This document shows, one piece after another, positions 1 to 9,484 of a stretch of 64,000 nucleotides of DNA (positions are counted from its first letter, which is position 1; each line of letters opens with the position of its first letter). The notes below the pieces were generated by a model that had not been told where the DNA came from, searched no databases, and saw only the letters and a list, made by a program, of their open reading frames with translations. The stretch covers positions 248,001 through 312,000 of the forward strand of contig NZ_BQHW01000003.1 in assembly GCF_021602025.1 (NCBI RefSeq), written 5' to 3'. The DNA is from Pseudomonas ceruminis (GTDB lineage Bacteria > Pseudomonadota > Gammaproteobacteria > Pseudomonadales > Pseudomonadaceae). A program made the translations under genes and the position numbers.

Positions 1-1
1 C

Positions 2-499
2 AATACCCCGACGCTGGTTCAACTGTACTGCGCCTTCCTGGTACTGAACATGCTGCTCAACCAGAGCCTGGGCAACGCCAACCCCATGACACCGTTCGCC
101 TGGGTCGTGATCGTGATCTCCTTGCACAAGGGCGCGTTCCACGCCGAAGCCCTGCGTGCCGGTATCGAGGCGGTGCCGCCGGTCACCCTGGAGGCCGCCA
201 GTTCGCTGGCCTTGAGCCGCCGCCAGCAACTGTTGGAGGTGCAGCTGCCGCTGGCGCTGCGCTTCGCCTTGCCAGCCCTGGTCAACAACCTGATCGACCT
301 GGTGAAGATGACGGCGGTGGCCTCGGCGATTGCGGTCAACGACATCACCTATGCCTCGATCATGATCTGGACCCAGAGCGACAACGTGATCGAACTGATG
401 ATTCTGATCCTGGCCTTCTTCGGCCTGCTCAGTTTCGCCGTCAACTGTATCGGCCGTGCGCTGGAAGCACGCCTGAGGATGCCCGGCTATGGCCACTGA
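2..499 (+). CDS. Amino-acid ABC transporter permease, HisM/GlnP type (5' truncated by window edge)
   Basis: This is the C-terminal 165 residues of an inner-membrane permease of a polar amino-acid ABC importer. The frame is open from base 2 with no stop, and the first visible residues (TPTLVQLYCAFL) are already inside a transmembrane domain, so the start lies outside the window. The EAA loop that docks on the ATPase is visible as EAASSLALSRRQQLLEVQLPLA. The stop overlaps the start of the next permease by 11 bases, so the two are translationally coupled. The ligand cannot be read from the sequence; the downstream cysteine-catabolism genes suggest a sulfur-containing amino acid, which is inference. 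Confidence 0.9.
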   Translation, partial: NTPTLVQLYCAFLVLNMLLNQSLGNANPMTPFAWVVIVISLHKGAFHAEALRAGIEAVPPVTLEAASSLALSRRQQLLEVQLPLALRFALPALVNNLIDLVKMTAVASAIAVNDITYASIMIWTQSDNVIELMILILAFFGLLSFAVNCIGRALEARLRMPGYGH

Positions 500-1169
500 T
501 GCCTTGACCACCTTGTGGCACTGGGCCCCCAGCCTGGCGCTGGGCCTGCTGCAGAACATCCAGATCAGTGTCGGGGCCATCGCCATCGGTAGCCTGCTGG
601 GCCTGCTGGTGGGGGGGCTGGCATTGTCGCCGCTGGCACCGTTGCGCGTGCTTGCACGGTTATGGGTGCAGGTGTTCCGCAACGCGCCGTGGCTGGTGCT
701 GCTCTACTTCACGTCCTACGTGTTCCCCTTCGAGGTACACATCGGCGGTACCTGGTTGGCGTTCCCCGACTGGCTGAAGGTCACAGTCGGCCTGGCCTTG
801 CCCGCCAGCGCCAATGTGGCCGAGATTTTTCGCGGTGCAGTCGCCTCGATCCCGGCGACGCAGTGGGAGGCCGCGCGCTCACTGGCCTTCAGCCGGGGCC
901 AGATCTTCCGCTCGATCATCCTGCCGCAGTGCCTCAAGCGCATGCTGCCGCCCTGGATGAACCTGTACGCGGTGGTGACCATGGGTACCGCCCTGGCCTC
1001 GCTGGTGGGTGTGCATGACCTGATCGACAGCGCCCAGATCGCCGCCAACACGGTCAACCAGACCCACTTCACCGTGCTGGTGTATGCCAGTGTGCTGGTG
1101 TTGTTCTTCCTCTATTGCTACCCGATTTCCCGCCTTACCCAACGCCTGGAGCGCCGCTATGCCTTCTGA
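489..1169 (+). CDS. Amino-acid ABC transporter permease, second subunit
   Basis: A 226-residue inner-membrane permease of the HisQ/HisM family, normal in length, with several hydrophobic helices. The EAA coupling motif is visible as WEAARSLAFSRGQIFRSIILP at about residues 125-145. It should pair with the permease encoded just upstream to form the heterodimeric pore. The ATG lies inside the end of the preceding gene, and its own stop overlaps the ATPase start by 11 bases. Three genes overlapping this way mark a single operon. No substrate-binding protein is visible in the window; it is probably encoded upstream of base 1. Confidence 0.92.
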   Translation: MATDALTTLWHWAPSLALGLLQNIQISVGAIAIGSLLGLLVGGLALSPLAPLRVLARLWVQVFRNAPWLVLLYFTSYVFPFEVHIGGTWLAFPDWLKVTVGLALPASANVAEIFRGAVASIPATQWEAARSLAFSRGQIFRSIILPQCLKRMLPPWMNLYAVVTMGTALASLVGVHDLIDSAQIAANTVNQTHFTVLVYASVLVLFFLYCYPISRLTQRLERRYAF

Positions 1170-1977
1170 ACCTTTGATCCAGCTCAGCGATGTGCACCTG
1201 GCGTTCGGTGATACCCAGGTGCTGCGCGGCATCGACTTGCAGGTGCAGGCCGGGCAGGCGGTGTCGATCATTGGCCCGTCAGGTTCGGGCAAGTCGACCA
1301 TCCTGCGCTGCATCACCGGCTTGCTGCGCCCACAGCGGGGCAGCATCCGCATTGGCAGCACGCAGGTGCACGACCTGCGCAGCGAGGCTGAGCTGATTGC
1401 CTTGCGCAAGCACGTAGGCTTTGTTTTCCAGCAGTACAACCTGTTCCCTCACCTGAGCGTGCTGGACAACCTGCTCATCGCTCCGATCAAAGTGCTGGGC
1501 CGCAACCGTGACGAGGCCCGCGAAGAAGCGCGGGTGCTACTCGACAAGGTACGCCTGGGCCACAAGGCCGATGCCTTCCCCGGCCAGCTCTCCGGGGGGC
1601 AGCAACAACGCGTGGCGATCGCCCGCGCCCTGGCCATGCGGCCGCGGCTGATGCTGTTCGACGAGGTAACCTCGGCGCTCGACCCAGAGACGGTCGGTGA
1701 GGTGCTGGCGGTGATACGTGCCCTGACCGAGGAGGGCATGACCTGCGTGCTGGTGACGCACGAGATGCGCTTTGCCGAAGAGATCAGCGACCAGGTGTAC
1801 TTCACCGAGCATGGCCGCATCGTCGAGCACGGCAGCGCCCAGCAGGTATTCCGTGACCCGCAGCACGAGCGCACGCGTACGTTCCTGCAGCATGCCCAGG
1901 GTGAGGCCGGCCAACGTCCCGGCCGACCTGCACCGGACCTTTTGAGCAACCTGGGGCGCTACAGCCTCAGCGTATGA
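1159..1977 (+). CDS. Amino-acid ABC transporter ATP-binding protein, GlnQ/HisP type
   Basis: A 272-residue cytoplasmic ATPase that energises the importer. Walker A is GPSGSGKST at about residues 39-47, the signature is LSGGQQQR, and Walker B is [12 protein letters not shown], followed by the H-loop VTHEM. The frame is open further upstream, but the ATG at 1159 gives the canonical N-terminus and sits in the same 11-base overlap as the previous gene pair. The last 25 or so residues, after the usual end of the domain, are a Pro/Arg-rich tail. It is 25 bases ahead of the cupin gene on the same strand, so it is probably co-transcribed with it. Confidence 0.93.
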   Translation: MPSEPLIQLSDVHLAFGDTQVLRGIDLQVQAGQAVSIIGPSGSGKSTILRCITGLLRPQRGSIRIGSTQVHDLRSEAELIALRKHVGFVFQQYNLFPHLSVLDNLLIAPIKVLGRNRDEAREEARVLLDKVRLGHKADAFPGQLSGGQQQRVAIARALAMRPRLMLFDEVTSALDPETVGEVLAVIRALTEEGMTCVLVTHEMRFAEEISDQVYFTEHGRIVEHGSAQQVFRDPQHERTRTFLQHAQGEAGQRPGRPAPDLLSNLGRYSLSV

Positions 1978-2002
1978 CCCCACCGAAGAAGAGAGGCCTA
2001 CG

Positions 2003-2593
2003 ATGTCCCGTGAATCCGTGATCCAGCCATTCCTCGCGCAAGTGCGTGCCATACACGAGCGGGGGGTTGACCGCGCTGCACTGCAGCAGATCGTCACCCT
2101 GCTCGAGGCCTTGGCCAACCAGCGTGAGCTGTTCAACTTCGAGCGCTTCCCGGCACCGGATGCCGCCAGCGGTGAAACCCAGTTCCGCTATCGGCTCAAT
2201 GACGATGGCGAGTCGCCGACGCTGTACGTCAACTCGCTGCTGCCCGGCAAAGCGACCCTGCCGCACAACCACGAAACCTGGGCGATCATCGTTGCGGTCG
2301 AAGGCCAGGAGCTCAACCGGGTGTACCGCCGCGCCGACGACGGCAGCGACCCGACCCGGGCGCAGCTGGCGCTCGAGCGCGAGATCATCGTGCAGCCAGG
2401 CACTTCGGTGGCCTTCCTGGGTGAAGACCTGCACGGCATCCGTGTCGAAGGGCAGACCCCTACCTTGCACTTTCACCTGTACGGCCGCCCGCTGGAATCC
2501 CTCGACCATCGCTACGGCGTCAAGGACGACGGCAGCGTGGTGAATTACAACAAATCGCAGATGGCGCCTTCCATCGAGGCCTACGGCCTCTGA
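2003..2593 (+). CDS. Cysteine-dioxygenase-like cupin (thiol dioxygenase)
   Basis: A 196-residue cupin of cysteine dioxygenase length. Its three predicted iron ligands are His88 and His90 in PHNHETW and His144 in EDLHGI, spaced as in mammalian CDO (86, 88, 140). The active-site Tyr is matched by Tyr160 in HFHLYG. Such enzymes use Fe(II) and O2 to oxidise a thiol to a sulfinate. The residue that separates Arg-type CDO from Gln-type mercaptopropionate dioxygenase seems by my alignment to be neither; the local sequence is QFRYRL. The substrate may therefore not be cysteine. An SD-like GAGAGG precedes the ATG. It lies between an amino-acid importer and a PLP/rhodanese fusion, which fits a sulfur amino-acid breakdown operon. 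Confidence 0.82.
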   Translation: MSRESVIQPFLAQVRAIHERGVDRAALQQIVTLLEALANQRELFNFERFPAPDAASGETQFRYRLNDDGESPTLYVNSLLPGKATLPHNHETWAIIVAVEGQELNRVYRRADDGSDPTRAQLALEREIIVQPGTSVAFLGEDLHGIRVEGQTPTLHFHLYGRPLESLDHRYGVKDDGSVVNYNKSQMAPSIEAYGL

Positions 2594-2625
2594 CCGACCA
2601 CGATCACGACCACGGACCGCGTCCC

Positions 2626-5319
2626 ATGAGCTCGAGCGTTACCCCCGCACAACTGCATGACTGGCTGTTCGATGGCCAGGAAATCGCCCTGTTCGATGTG
2701 CGTGAGCACGGCCAATACGGCGAAGCCCACCTGTTCCATGCCGTCAACCTGCCGTACGGCCGGCTGGAAATCGACGCCCCGCGCCTGGCCCCAAACCCGG
2801 CGGTGCGCACGGTGATCTATGACCTTGACGACGGCGCGCTGGCAGAGCGTGCGGCCCAGCGCCTGGCCGCGCTGGGCTACTGCGCGGTGCATCGGCTTGC
2901 TGGGGGCAGCCGGGCATGGCAGGCCGCTGGCCATGAGCTGTTCGCTGGCGTGCATCTGCCGTCCAAGGCCTTTGGCGAACTGGTTGAGCATGCTTGCCAT
3001 ACCCCAAGCATCAGCGCCGAGCAACTGGCAACGTGGCAGCGCACGGGCAAATCCCTGGTACTGCTCGATGGCCGGCCGCTGGATGAATTCGCCAAGATGA
3101 GCATCCCAGGCGCCATCTGCTGCCCCAATGGCGAGCTGGGCTACCGTATCGAGGACCTGGTCAGCGATCCGCAGACGCCGGTGGTCATCAACTGTGCGGG
3201 CCGCACCCGGAGCATCATCGGGGCGCAGACGCTGATCAACCTGGGCCTCGAAAACCCGGTCTATGCCCTGGAGAACGGCACCCAGGGCTGGCACCTGGTC
3301 GACCTGCCGCTTGAGCATGGCAGCCGTCAGGGCTACCCGGCCCACAGCGGCCAGGCGCTGGCGCACCAGCGCGAACGCGCCCGGCGTTTGGGGCAGCAGG
3401 CGGGGGTGCAATGGGTGTCGGCCGAGCAGGTGCAGGTATGGGCGGCTGACCGCACCCGTAGTCTGTTCCTGTGCGATGTACGCACGCCGGAGGAGTTCGC
3501 TGCAGGCAGCCTGCCAGGGGCGCAACATGCGCCGGGCGGTCAGCTGGTGCAGGGGACCGACCTGTACATTGGCGTGCGCAAGGCGCGGGTCGTGCTGTTC
3601 GACGATGACGGGGTGCGGGCCCCGGTGGTCGCCAGTTGGCTGCGCCAGATGGGCCACCCGGCCTATGTCCTCGATGGCGGCGTGGCCAGCGGGCTGGCCT
3701 TGGCGCCTGTGCCGGCACCGATTGCCAGCCTGCCAGAGGCCAGTATGGCGGCGCTCGACGACGCCCTGCTGATCGACCTGCGCCCGAGCATGGCCTACCG
3801 CAAGCGCCATGCCCGTGGTGCGCGCTGGTCGACCCGGTCGCGGCTTGCAGCAGATGTGCGGGGCGTCGAGCAGCACCTGGTGTTCATTGCCGACGACCCG
3901 CGGGTTGCGCAACTGGCCGCCGATGAGCTGCCCGACGCACAACGCAGGGCAGCACGGCTGTTCCCGGCCGCCGCGCTCGCGACCTGGCCCCAGGTCGAAG
4001 ATGACCTGTCGCTGGCCGATGCCGAGTGCATCGACTTTCTGTTCTTCGTGCATGACCGCCATGCCGGCAACAAGGAGGCTGCACGCCAGTACCTGGCGTG
4101 GGAGACCGGCCTGATCGCCCAGATGAGCGCCGCGGAAATCGCCAGCTTCGCCCCGTTGACCCCGGCCGAGCCGGTCGCCACCCGCCTGGTGCACGGCGGG
4201 CGCGGCGAACCAGGGCAGGGTGCCCATGGCGTCAACCCGCCGGTAAGCCGGTTGAGCACGGTGTTGTTCGACAACGTCGCGGCCATGCGCGAGGCCCGCA
4301 GCCGTCGCGACCAGGAGCGGGTGCTCAGCTACGGTGCCCGTGGCAACCCGACCGGCCACGCCTTGGAAGACCTGGTCACCGAGCTTGAGGGCGGATACCG
4401 CAGCAAGCTCTTCGCGACCGGCTTGCAGGCCATCAGCCAGACCCTGCTCGCCTACCTGCGCCCGGGGGATCATCTGTTGGTCAGTGATGGCGTCTACGGC
4501 CCGGTGCGACGCCTGGCGCGTGAACTGCTCGAGCCTTTCGGCGTACAGGTGCAGTATTTTGCCGCCAACGGCCACGGCTTGCAGGATGCATTGCGCGCCA
4601 ATACGCGCATGGTCTACTGCGAGAACCCAGGTTCGCTGTTGTACGAACTTGTCGATCTGCCCGCCGTGGCGGCCCTGTGCAAGCCCAGAAACATCCTGCT
4701 GGCGGTCGACAATACCTGGGCCTCGGGCTATCTGCAGCAGCCCCTGGCGTTGGGGGCCGACATCTCGATCATGGCCCTGACCAAGTACCTGGGCGGCCAC
4801 AGCGATGTGATGATGGGCAGTGTCTGCACCACCCGCGAAGCGTTCCCCGCGCTGTCGCGCATGAGCGATACCTGCGGCTGCACCGTCAGCCCCGACGATG
4901 CCTGGCTGGTACTGCGCGGGGCCCGCAGCCTGGCCAGCCGCATGGCCGTGCACGAGCGCCAGGGGCTGCAGATCGCCCATTGGCTGCAGGGCCGTGAAGA
5001 AGTGGCCCGGGTGTACCACCCGGCGCTGCCGGAGCACCCTGGGCATGCGCTGTGGCAGCGCGACTTCAAGGGCAGCAACGGCCTGCTCAGCTTTGCCTTT
5101 GCCGACGCAGACAGCGCCCGCGCCGAGGCCTTCGTCAACGGTTTGCGGCTATTCGGGATCGGCGCCTCGTGGGGCGGCTACGAGAGCCTGGTCACATTGG
5201 CCGAGGTCGGCGAACGCAGCACGTCACCGGCATTGCCCGGCACGCTGGTGCGCCTGCATGTCGGGCTTGAAGACGTGGGCTCGCTGCAGCGTGACCTGGA
5301 TCAGGCTTTCAGGGCGTGA
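2626..5319 (+). CDS. Four-rhodanese plus trans-sulfuration PLP-enzyme fusion protein
   Basis: An 897-residue fusion. The first 470 or so residues hold four rhodanese-like modules. Only the second has an active-site Cys (Cys190 in NCAGRTRS); the corresponding loops of the others read YDLDDG, FDDDG and ADDPR, so they look catalytically dead. From about residue 520 it is a Cys/Met-metabolism PLP enzyme (cystathionine beta/gamma-lyase family) with Lys720 in ALTKYLGGHSD as the predicted Schiff-base lysine. The likely role is to cleave a C-S bond and pass the sulfur to the rhodanese Cys, next to a thiol dioxygenase and an importer. It starts 32 bases after the cupin gene and ends 3 bases from a convergent AraC gene, with no visible terminator. 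Confidence 0.88.
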   Translation: MSSSVTPAQLHDWLFDGQEIALFDVREHGQYGEAHLFHAVNLPYGRLEIDAPRLAPNPAVRTVIYDLDDGALAERAAQRLAALGYCAVHRLAGGSRAWQAAGHELFAGVHLPSKAFGELVEHACHTPSISAEQLATWQRTGKSLVLLDGRPLDEFAKMSIPGAICCPNGELGYRIEDLVSDPQTPVVINCAGRTRSIIGAQTLINLGLENPVYALENGTQGWHLVDLPLEHGSRQGYPAHSGQALAHQRERARRLGQQAGVQWVSAEQVQVWAADRTRSLFLCDVRTPEEFAAGSLPGAQHAPGGQLVQGTDLYIGVRKARVVLFDDDGVRAPVVASWLRQMGHPAYVLDGGVASGLALAPVPAPIASLPEASMAALDDALLIDLRPSMAYRKRHARGARWSTRSRLAADVRGVEQHLVFIADDPRVAQLAADELPDAQRRAARLFPAAALATWPQVEDDLSLADAECIDFLFFVHDRHAGNKEAARQYLAWETGLIAQMSAAEIASFAPLTPAEPVATRLVHGGRGEPGQGAHGVNPPVSRLSTVLFDNVAAMREARSRRDQERVLSYGARGNPTGHALEDLVTELEGGYRSKLFATGLQAISQTLLAYLRPGDHLLVSDGVYGPVRRLARELLEPFGVQVQYFAANGHGLQDALRANTRMVYCENPGSLLYELVDLPAVAALCKPRNILLAVDNTWASGYLQQPLALGADISIMALTKYLGGHSDVMMGSVCTTREAFPALSRMSDTCGCTVSPDDAWLVLRGARSLASRMAVHERQGLQIAHWLQGREEVARVYHPALPEHPGHALWQRDFKGSNGLLSFAFADADSARAEAFVNGLRLFGIGASWGGYESLVTLAEVGERSTSPALPGTLVRLHVGLEDVGSLQRDLDQAFRA

Positions 5320-5322
5320 AGC

Positions 5323-6096
5323 CTACTTGAAGAACTGGCTCGGGGTGGTGCCGAACTGGCGCTTGAACATGCTGGCGAACGCGCTGGGGCTGTCATAGCC
5401 CAGCGTCCCGGCCACATCGATGATGCGCTCGCCGAGGGCGATGCGCTCCAGGGCCTGCATCAGTCGCGCCTGCTGGCGCCATTGGCCGAAGGTCATGCCG
5501 GTTTCCTTGCGAAACAGGCGCTGGATGGTTTTCTCGTCCACGCCCAGGTACTGCCCCCAGTCGGCAACGGTGGAGGGGTCGTCCGGCCGTTGCTGCAGGG
5601 CTGAGCAAATCGTCAGCAGACGCTGGTCGCGGGGTTGCAGCAGCTTCAGCGGCAAGGTCGGCAGAACGCTGATTTCATCAAGGATCAGGCGCATGATGCG
5701 CGCTTCCCGCGAATCGTCGGCAAAGGGCCCGGTGAAGTGTACCGAGGCCTTGATCAGCTCGCTGAGCAGCGGTGAAATACTGATGGCCTTGCTCTGGAGT
5801 GGCAGGCCTGCTGCGGCATCCGGGCGCACGAACACGCTGCGCATCTTCACGTCGCCCACGCAGCGAATGGCGTGCTCCTGCCCGCAGGGCATCCAGATGC
5901 CACGGCTGGTCGGTACCGTCCAGCGTTCGGATTGCGACGCCACGATCATCAGGCCCTTGATGGCGTAGATCAGCTGATGCTTGGCATGCGAGTGCGGGGC
6001 GATGTACCAGTCCGGGGGGTAGTCGGTGGCACGGCTGCCGACCTCCCAGGTCCATTCATCGACCTCCACCAGCATGTCTTTCAGTGGCTTTACCAT
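5323..6096 (-). CDS. AraC-family transcriptional regulator with cupin sensor domain
   Basis: A 257-residue regulator. The N-terminal cupin-like half (IAPHSHAKHQLIYAIKG) should sense a ligand, and the C-terminal half carries two HTH motifs, the second ending GYDSPSAFASMFKRQFGTTPSQF. The ATG at 6096 was chosen because GAGGG lies 5 bases ahead of it; an in-frame TTG 21 bases upstream has no better signal. It follows the fosmidomycin-resistance-type exporter by 36 bases on the same strand and probably controls that gene and itself. The short form with HSH in the sensor resembles the NimR/YdeO-like subgroup. Confidence 0.88.
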   Translation of the reverse strand: MVKPLKDMLVEVDEWTWEVGSRATDYPPDWYIAPHSHAKHQLIYAIKGLMIVASQSERWTVPTSRGIWMPCGQEHAIRCVGDVKMRSVFVRPDAAAGLPLQSKAISISPLLSELIKASVHFTGPFADDSREARIMRLILDEISVLPTLPLKLLQPRDQRLLTICSALQQRPDDPSTVADWGQYLGVDEKTIQRLFRKETGMTFGQWRQQARLMQALERIALGERIIDVAGTLGYDSPSAFASMFKRQFGTTPSQFFK

Positions 6097-6132
6097 GGTG
6101 CCCTCATGTTGCCGCAATCCGGCGCCGCCATC

Positions 6133-7368
6133 TTAGCAGCAGGTGGCTGGCCGTGCCTTGGAACGGGTCGCCGGCAGCAAGGCGGTCGCCAGGCCGAGCA
6201 GCGGCAGGAACGAGATCGCCCGGTACACCCACTCGATGCCATGCAGGTCCGCCAACTCCCCCAGCCCGGCAGCACCGATGCCGCTGATGCCGAACATCAG
6301 CCCGAACATCACCCCGGACACCATGCCGACGCGTCCTGGCACCGCTTCCTGGGCGTAGACCACCAGCGCGGCGAAGGCCGACGACATCACCAGGCCAATG
6401 GCCACCGCCAGCACGGCTGTCCATGCCAGGTTGGCATAGGGCAAGGCGAGGGCGAAGGGCGCTACGCCAAGGAAGGAAATCCAGATCACCGCCTTGCGCC
6501 CGATTCGGTCACCCACCGGCCCGCCGGCGAAGGTGCCCAGCGCCACGGCGGCAAGGAACACGAAGAGGTACAACTGGCTTTGCTGCACGCTCAGGCCGAA
6601 GTGTTCGATGAGGTAAAAGGTGAAGTAGTTGGTAAACGAGGCGATGTACACGAACTTGGCGAACATCAGCACTGCGATCACACCTACCGCACGCCACATG
6701 GCGCCCCTGGAAAGCCCTGGCGCCTGTTGCCCGGCAAAGCTCTTGAGGTGTGTCTGGCCATGGCGGATGGTCCAGCCGGTGACGCGCAGCAGCACGAAGA
6801 CCGCCAACGCAGCGGCCAGCATGAACCAGGCGATGGCCGACTGGCCGTGGGGGATGACGATCGCCGCCGTCAGCAATGGGCCGATCGCAGAGCCGGTGTT
6901 GCCGCCGACCTGGAAGGTCGACTGCGCGGTGCCGAAGCGCCCGCCCGAGGCCATGCGCGCCACCCGCGAGGCTTCGGGGTGGAAGGTAGCCGAACCGACG
7001 CCGACTACCGCCGCCGCCACCAGCAGCATGGGGTAACTGTCGGCGAATGCCAGCAGGGCGATGCCGACCAGGGTCACCAGCATGCCGGCGGGCAGCAGGT
7101 AAGGTTGTGGGTGTTTGTCGGTGTACATGCCAACCCAGGGTTGCAGCAGCGAGGCGGTGACCTGGTAGACCAGGGCGATCCAGCCGATCTGGGCGAAGCT
7201 AAGCGAGAAGTCGCTTTTGAGCATGGGGTAGATCGACGGCAGGACAGCCTGGATCAGGTCGTTGAGCAGGTGTGCGAAGGCGGCAGCACCGACGATGCGG
7301 ACCAGAAAGCCCTGGGGTTGATCGGCGGGCGCGGTGGGCGAGGCCAAGGTGGCGGCAGAAGTCGTCAT
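6133..7368 (-). CDS. MFS efflux transporter, fosmidomycin-resistance (Fsr) type
   Basis: A 411-residue 12-helix major facilitator protein. The N-terminal sequence (AHLLNDLIQAVLPSIYPMLK) and the motif GSATFHPEASRVAR are typical of Fsr-type exporters, which expel fosmidomycin and other compounds by proton antiport. The frame extends 30 codons upstream, but the ATG at 7368 (MTTSAATLAS) fits the family start better. It is followed by an AraC gene in the same direction, and the two look like a transporter-regulator operon. The natural substrate is unknown. Confidence 0.88.
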   Translation of the reverse strand: MTTSAATLASPTAPADQPQGFLVRIVGAAAFAHLLNDLIQAVLPSIYPMLKSDFSLSFAQIGWIALVYQVTASLLQPWVGMYTDKHPQPYLLPAGMLVTLVGIALLAFADSYPMLLVAAAVVGVGSATFHPEASRVARMASGGRFGTAQSTFQVGGNTGSAIGPLLTAAIVIPHGQSAIAWFMLAAALAVFVLLRVTGWTIRHGQTHLKSFAGQQAPGLSRGAMWRAVGVIAVLMFAKFVYIASFTNYFTFYLIEHFGLSVQQSQLYLFVFLAAVALGTFAGGPVGDRIGRKAVIWISFLGVAPFALALPYANLAWTAVLAVAIGLVMSSAFAALVVYAQEAVPGRVGMVSGVMFGLMFGISGIGAAGLGELADLHGIEWVYRAISFLPLLGLATALLPATRSKARPATCC

Positions 7369-7606
7369 GGGCGAGGCTCTTTTTGTCGAGTGGTAACAAG
7401 GCATTGCGGCTGGAGAATATCCAGCGCCGCTTTTGTCTGTCTCACGTCGAACAGGCACCCACTAGCGCGTTTCGGACATTGCTGGTTTGGGCAACATGCG
7501 CCTGGCTGGACCTTGGGTGGTTACTCGCAGCAGAGCGTCGTCCATGAGCGCTACGTGCTGTGCGTGCGTCACCCGCAGGTGCGCCCTCTGCGAGGGTGCC
7601 TGACCT

Positions 7607-8071
7607 TCAAAGCCCCAGTTCGCCAAGGCCTGGGTGGTCATCCGGGCGACGGCCAAGGGGCCAGTGGAATTTGCGCTGCGCTTGGGTAATGGGGTGCTCG
7701 TTGATGCTCGAATGGCGAAGTTGCATCAAGCCATCTTCGGCGAACTCCCAATTCTCGTTGCCATAGGCGCGGAACCATTGGCCGCTATCGTCGTGGTATT
7801 CGTAGGCATAACGCACGGCAATGCGGTTGTCGGTGAACGCCCACAGCTCCTTGATCAGGCGGTATTCCAGCTCATGGTTCCACTTGCGGGTCAGGAATGC
7901 CTGCACGTCGGCGCGGCCCCGGGGAAACTCCACGCGGTTGCGCCAGACCGTGTCCACGGTGTAGGCCAGAGCTACCTTGGCGGCGTCGCGACTGTTCCAG
8001 CCGTCTTCGGCCAGGCGGACTTTTTCGATGGCGCTTTCGCGGGTGAAGGGTGGCAAGGGTGGGCGTGACAT
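7607..8071 (-). CDS. SnoaL/NTF2-like protein, DUF1348 type
   Basis: A 154-residue cytosolic protein of the NTF2-like fold. The sequence ([25 protein letters not shown], then [19 protein letters not shown] and RYAYEYHD) matches the DUF1348 family, whose members are common in Pseudomonas and mostly of unknown function. Open frame continues 83 codons upstream, but the ATG at 8071 has a strong GAGGAG 7-8 bases ahead. It stands alone between two transporter genes, 238 bases ahead of the Fsr-type gene. Confidence 0.85.
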   Translation of the reverse strand: MSRPPLPPFTRESAIEKVRLAEDGWNSRDAAKVALAYTVDTVWRNRVEFPRGRADVQAFLTRKWNHELEYRLIKELWAFTDNRIAVRYAYEYHDDSGQWFRAYGNENWEFAEDGLMQLRHSSINEHPITQAQRKFHWPLGRRPDDHPGLGELGL

Positions 8072-8204
8072 CGGGATACTCCTCGGTGGTGGTGGGCCTG
8101 GAGCAGCGTAGTACCACGATGCCTGGGTTGAGAATGGCTGCATGCAACATTTGATAATTGCAGTTGGCGAAATGATGCGGGCCCGCAACAGCCCCCTCCC
8201 GCTT

Positions 8205-9392
8205 TCACTGCTCAGCGGCGCCCTTGAGGGCCTGCTCAGGCGCCTTCTGGCGCCCGCCGAGCCAGACCAGCAGCAGGGCTGCCGCCGCCAGCAGACCACC
8301 GGCCACCGGCACAGCGGCATAGCCCAGGTTCAGGCTGATCACAGCGCCACCCAGGGCCGCACCCACGGCATTGCCCAGGTTGAACGCGCCAACGTTGATC
8401 GACGAGGCCAGCCCCGGCGCCTCGATGGCCGCCGTCATCACGCGCATCTGCAAAGGCGGCACCACCGCGAAGGTGAACACGCCCCAAACCAACAGCGCGA
8501 TGGCGGCGCCCATGTGACTGCCGAGCACCAGTGGCATCAGCAACATGATCAACGCCAAGAGGCCAAGAAAGATTCGGGCTGCGCCGTCCAGCGACCAGTC
8601 GGCCAGACGCCCCCCCAAGCTGTTGCCAAGGGTGAACCCCACCCCGATCAGTACCAGGCCGAAGGTGACGAACCTGTCCGAGGCGCCGGTCAGCTCCGCC
8701 AGCACCGGTGCCACGTAGGTATACAGGGTGAACATGGCGCCGGCACCCAGCACCGTGGTGGCCATCGCCAGCAGTACGCTGGGGCGTGCGATCACTGCCA
8801 GCTCCTTGCGCACGTGGGGTACGCTGCCGCGCTCACCTCTGGGCAGGGCATACCACAAGGCGCTCATGGCCAGCAGGCCGAGCACTGCGGTACCGGCAAA
8901 CGCCATGCGCCAGCCGACTTGCTGCCCGATCCAGGTGGCGGCGGGTACGCCGCCGATGTTGGCGATGGTCAGGCCCATGAACATGGTTGCCACGGCACTG
9001 GCCTGTTTATCCTTGGGCACCACGCTGGCGGCCACCACCGCACCCAGGCCGAAGAAGGCGCCATGGTTGAGGCTGGTGACTAACCGGGACGCGAGCAGGG
9101 TGTAGTAGTCCGGCGAGAGCGCCGACAGCAGGTTGCCGAGCGTGAAGATGGCCATCAGCGCCATCAGCGCGGCGCGTTTGCCAAAGCGGCTGAACAACAA
9201 CGTCATGATCGGTGCGCCGACCATCACGCCGATGGCGTAGGCGGTAATCAGCATGCCCGCGCTGGGGATGCTGACATCGACGCCCTGGGCGATCACCGGC
9301 AGCAGGCCCATCGGGGTGAACTCTGTGGTGCCGATGCCGAAGGCGCCGATGGCCAGGGCAAACAGGACCCGTTTGGGGGAAAGCGCGCTCAT
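8205..9392 (-). CDS. MFS transporter, DHA1 (AraJ/YdhP-like) family
   Basis: A 395-residue 12-helix major facilitator of the drug:proton antiporter-1 family. It opens with the characteristic [21 protein letters not shown] and carries the RFGKRAAL loop motif after helix 2. Members export sugars, nucleosides or drugs; the substrate here is not predictable. It is monocistronic by spacing: a hairpin at 9429-9472 separates it from the aldo/keto reductase upstream, and 133 bases separate it from the SnoaL-like gene. Confidence 0.9.
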   Translation of the reverse strand: MSALSPKRVLFALAIGAFGIGTTEFTPMGLLPVIAQGVDVSIPSAGMLITAYAIGVMVGAPIMTLLFSRFGKRAALMALMAIFTLGNLLSALSPDYYTLLASRLVTSLNHGAFFGLGAVVAASVVPKDKQASAVATMFMGLTIANIGGVPAATWIGQQVGWRMAFAGTAVLGLLAMSALWYALPRGERGSVPHVRKELAVIARPSVLLAMATTVLGAGAMFTLYTYVAPVLAELTGASDRFVTFGLVLIGVGFTLGNSLGGRLADWSLDGAARIFLGLLALIMLLMPLVLGSHMGAAIALLVWGVFTFAVVPPLQMRVMTAAIEAPGLASSINVGAFNLGNAVGAALGGAVISLNLGYAAVPVAGGLLAAAALLLVWLGGRQKAPEQALKGAAEQ

Positions 9393-9428
9393 CTACAGCT
9401 CCAAGAATGCAGGTCATCGAAGGTGGTC

Positions 9429-9472
9429 GGTAGCGCTCCCTTGACGGGTTTACCTGCGAGGGAAGCGCTACC
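9429..9472. repeat. Inverted repeat / probable terminator hairpin
   Basis: The arms GGTAGCGCT and AGCGCTACC, extended inward by CCCTTG and CGAGGG with small mismatches, face each other in the 92-base gap between the aldo/keto reductase stop and the MFS start. No T-tract follows. It probably ends the reductase transcript. Confidence 0.55.
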
Positions 9473-9484
9473 GGCGCATAGGGA

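Noticed and set aside
2581-5046. 821-codon open frame antisense to the rhodanese/PLP fusion
   Set aside because: It is a shadow of a GC-rich gene: the opposite strand encodes recognised domains, and this translation is His/Gln/Arg-rich without domains.
5872-7689. 605-codon plus-strand open frame over AraC and MFS genes
   Set aside because: It spans two real genes and an intergenic region on the other strand and has a low-complexity His/Gln/Gly-rich composition.
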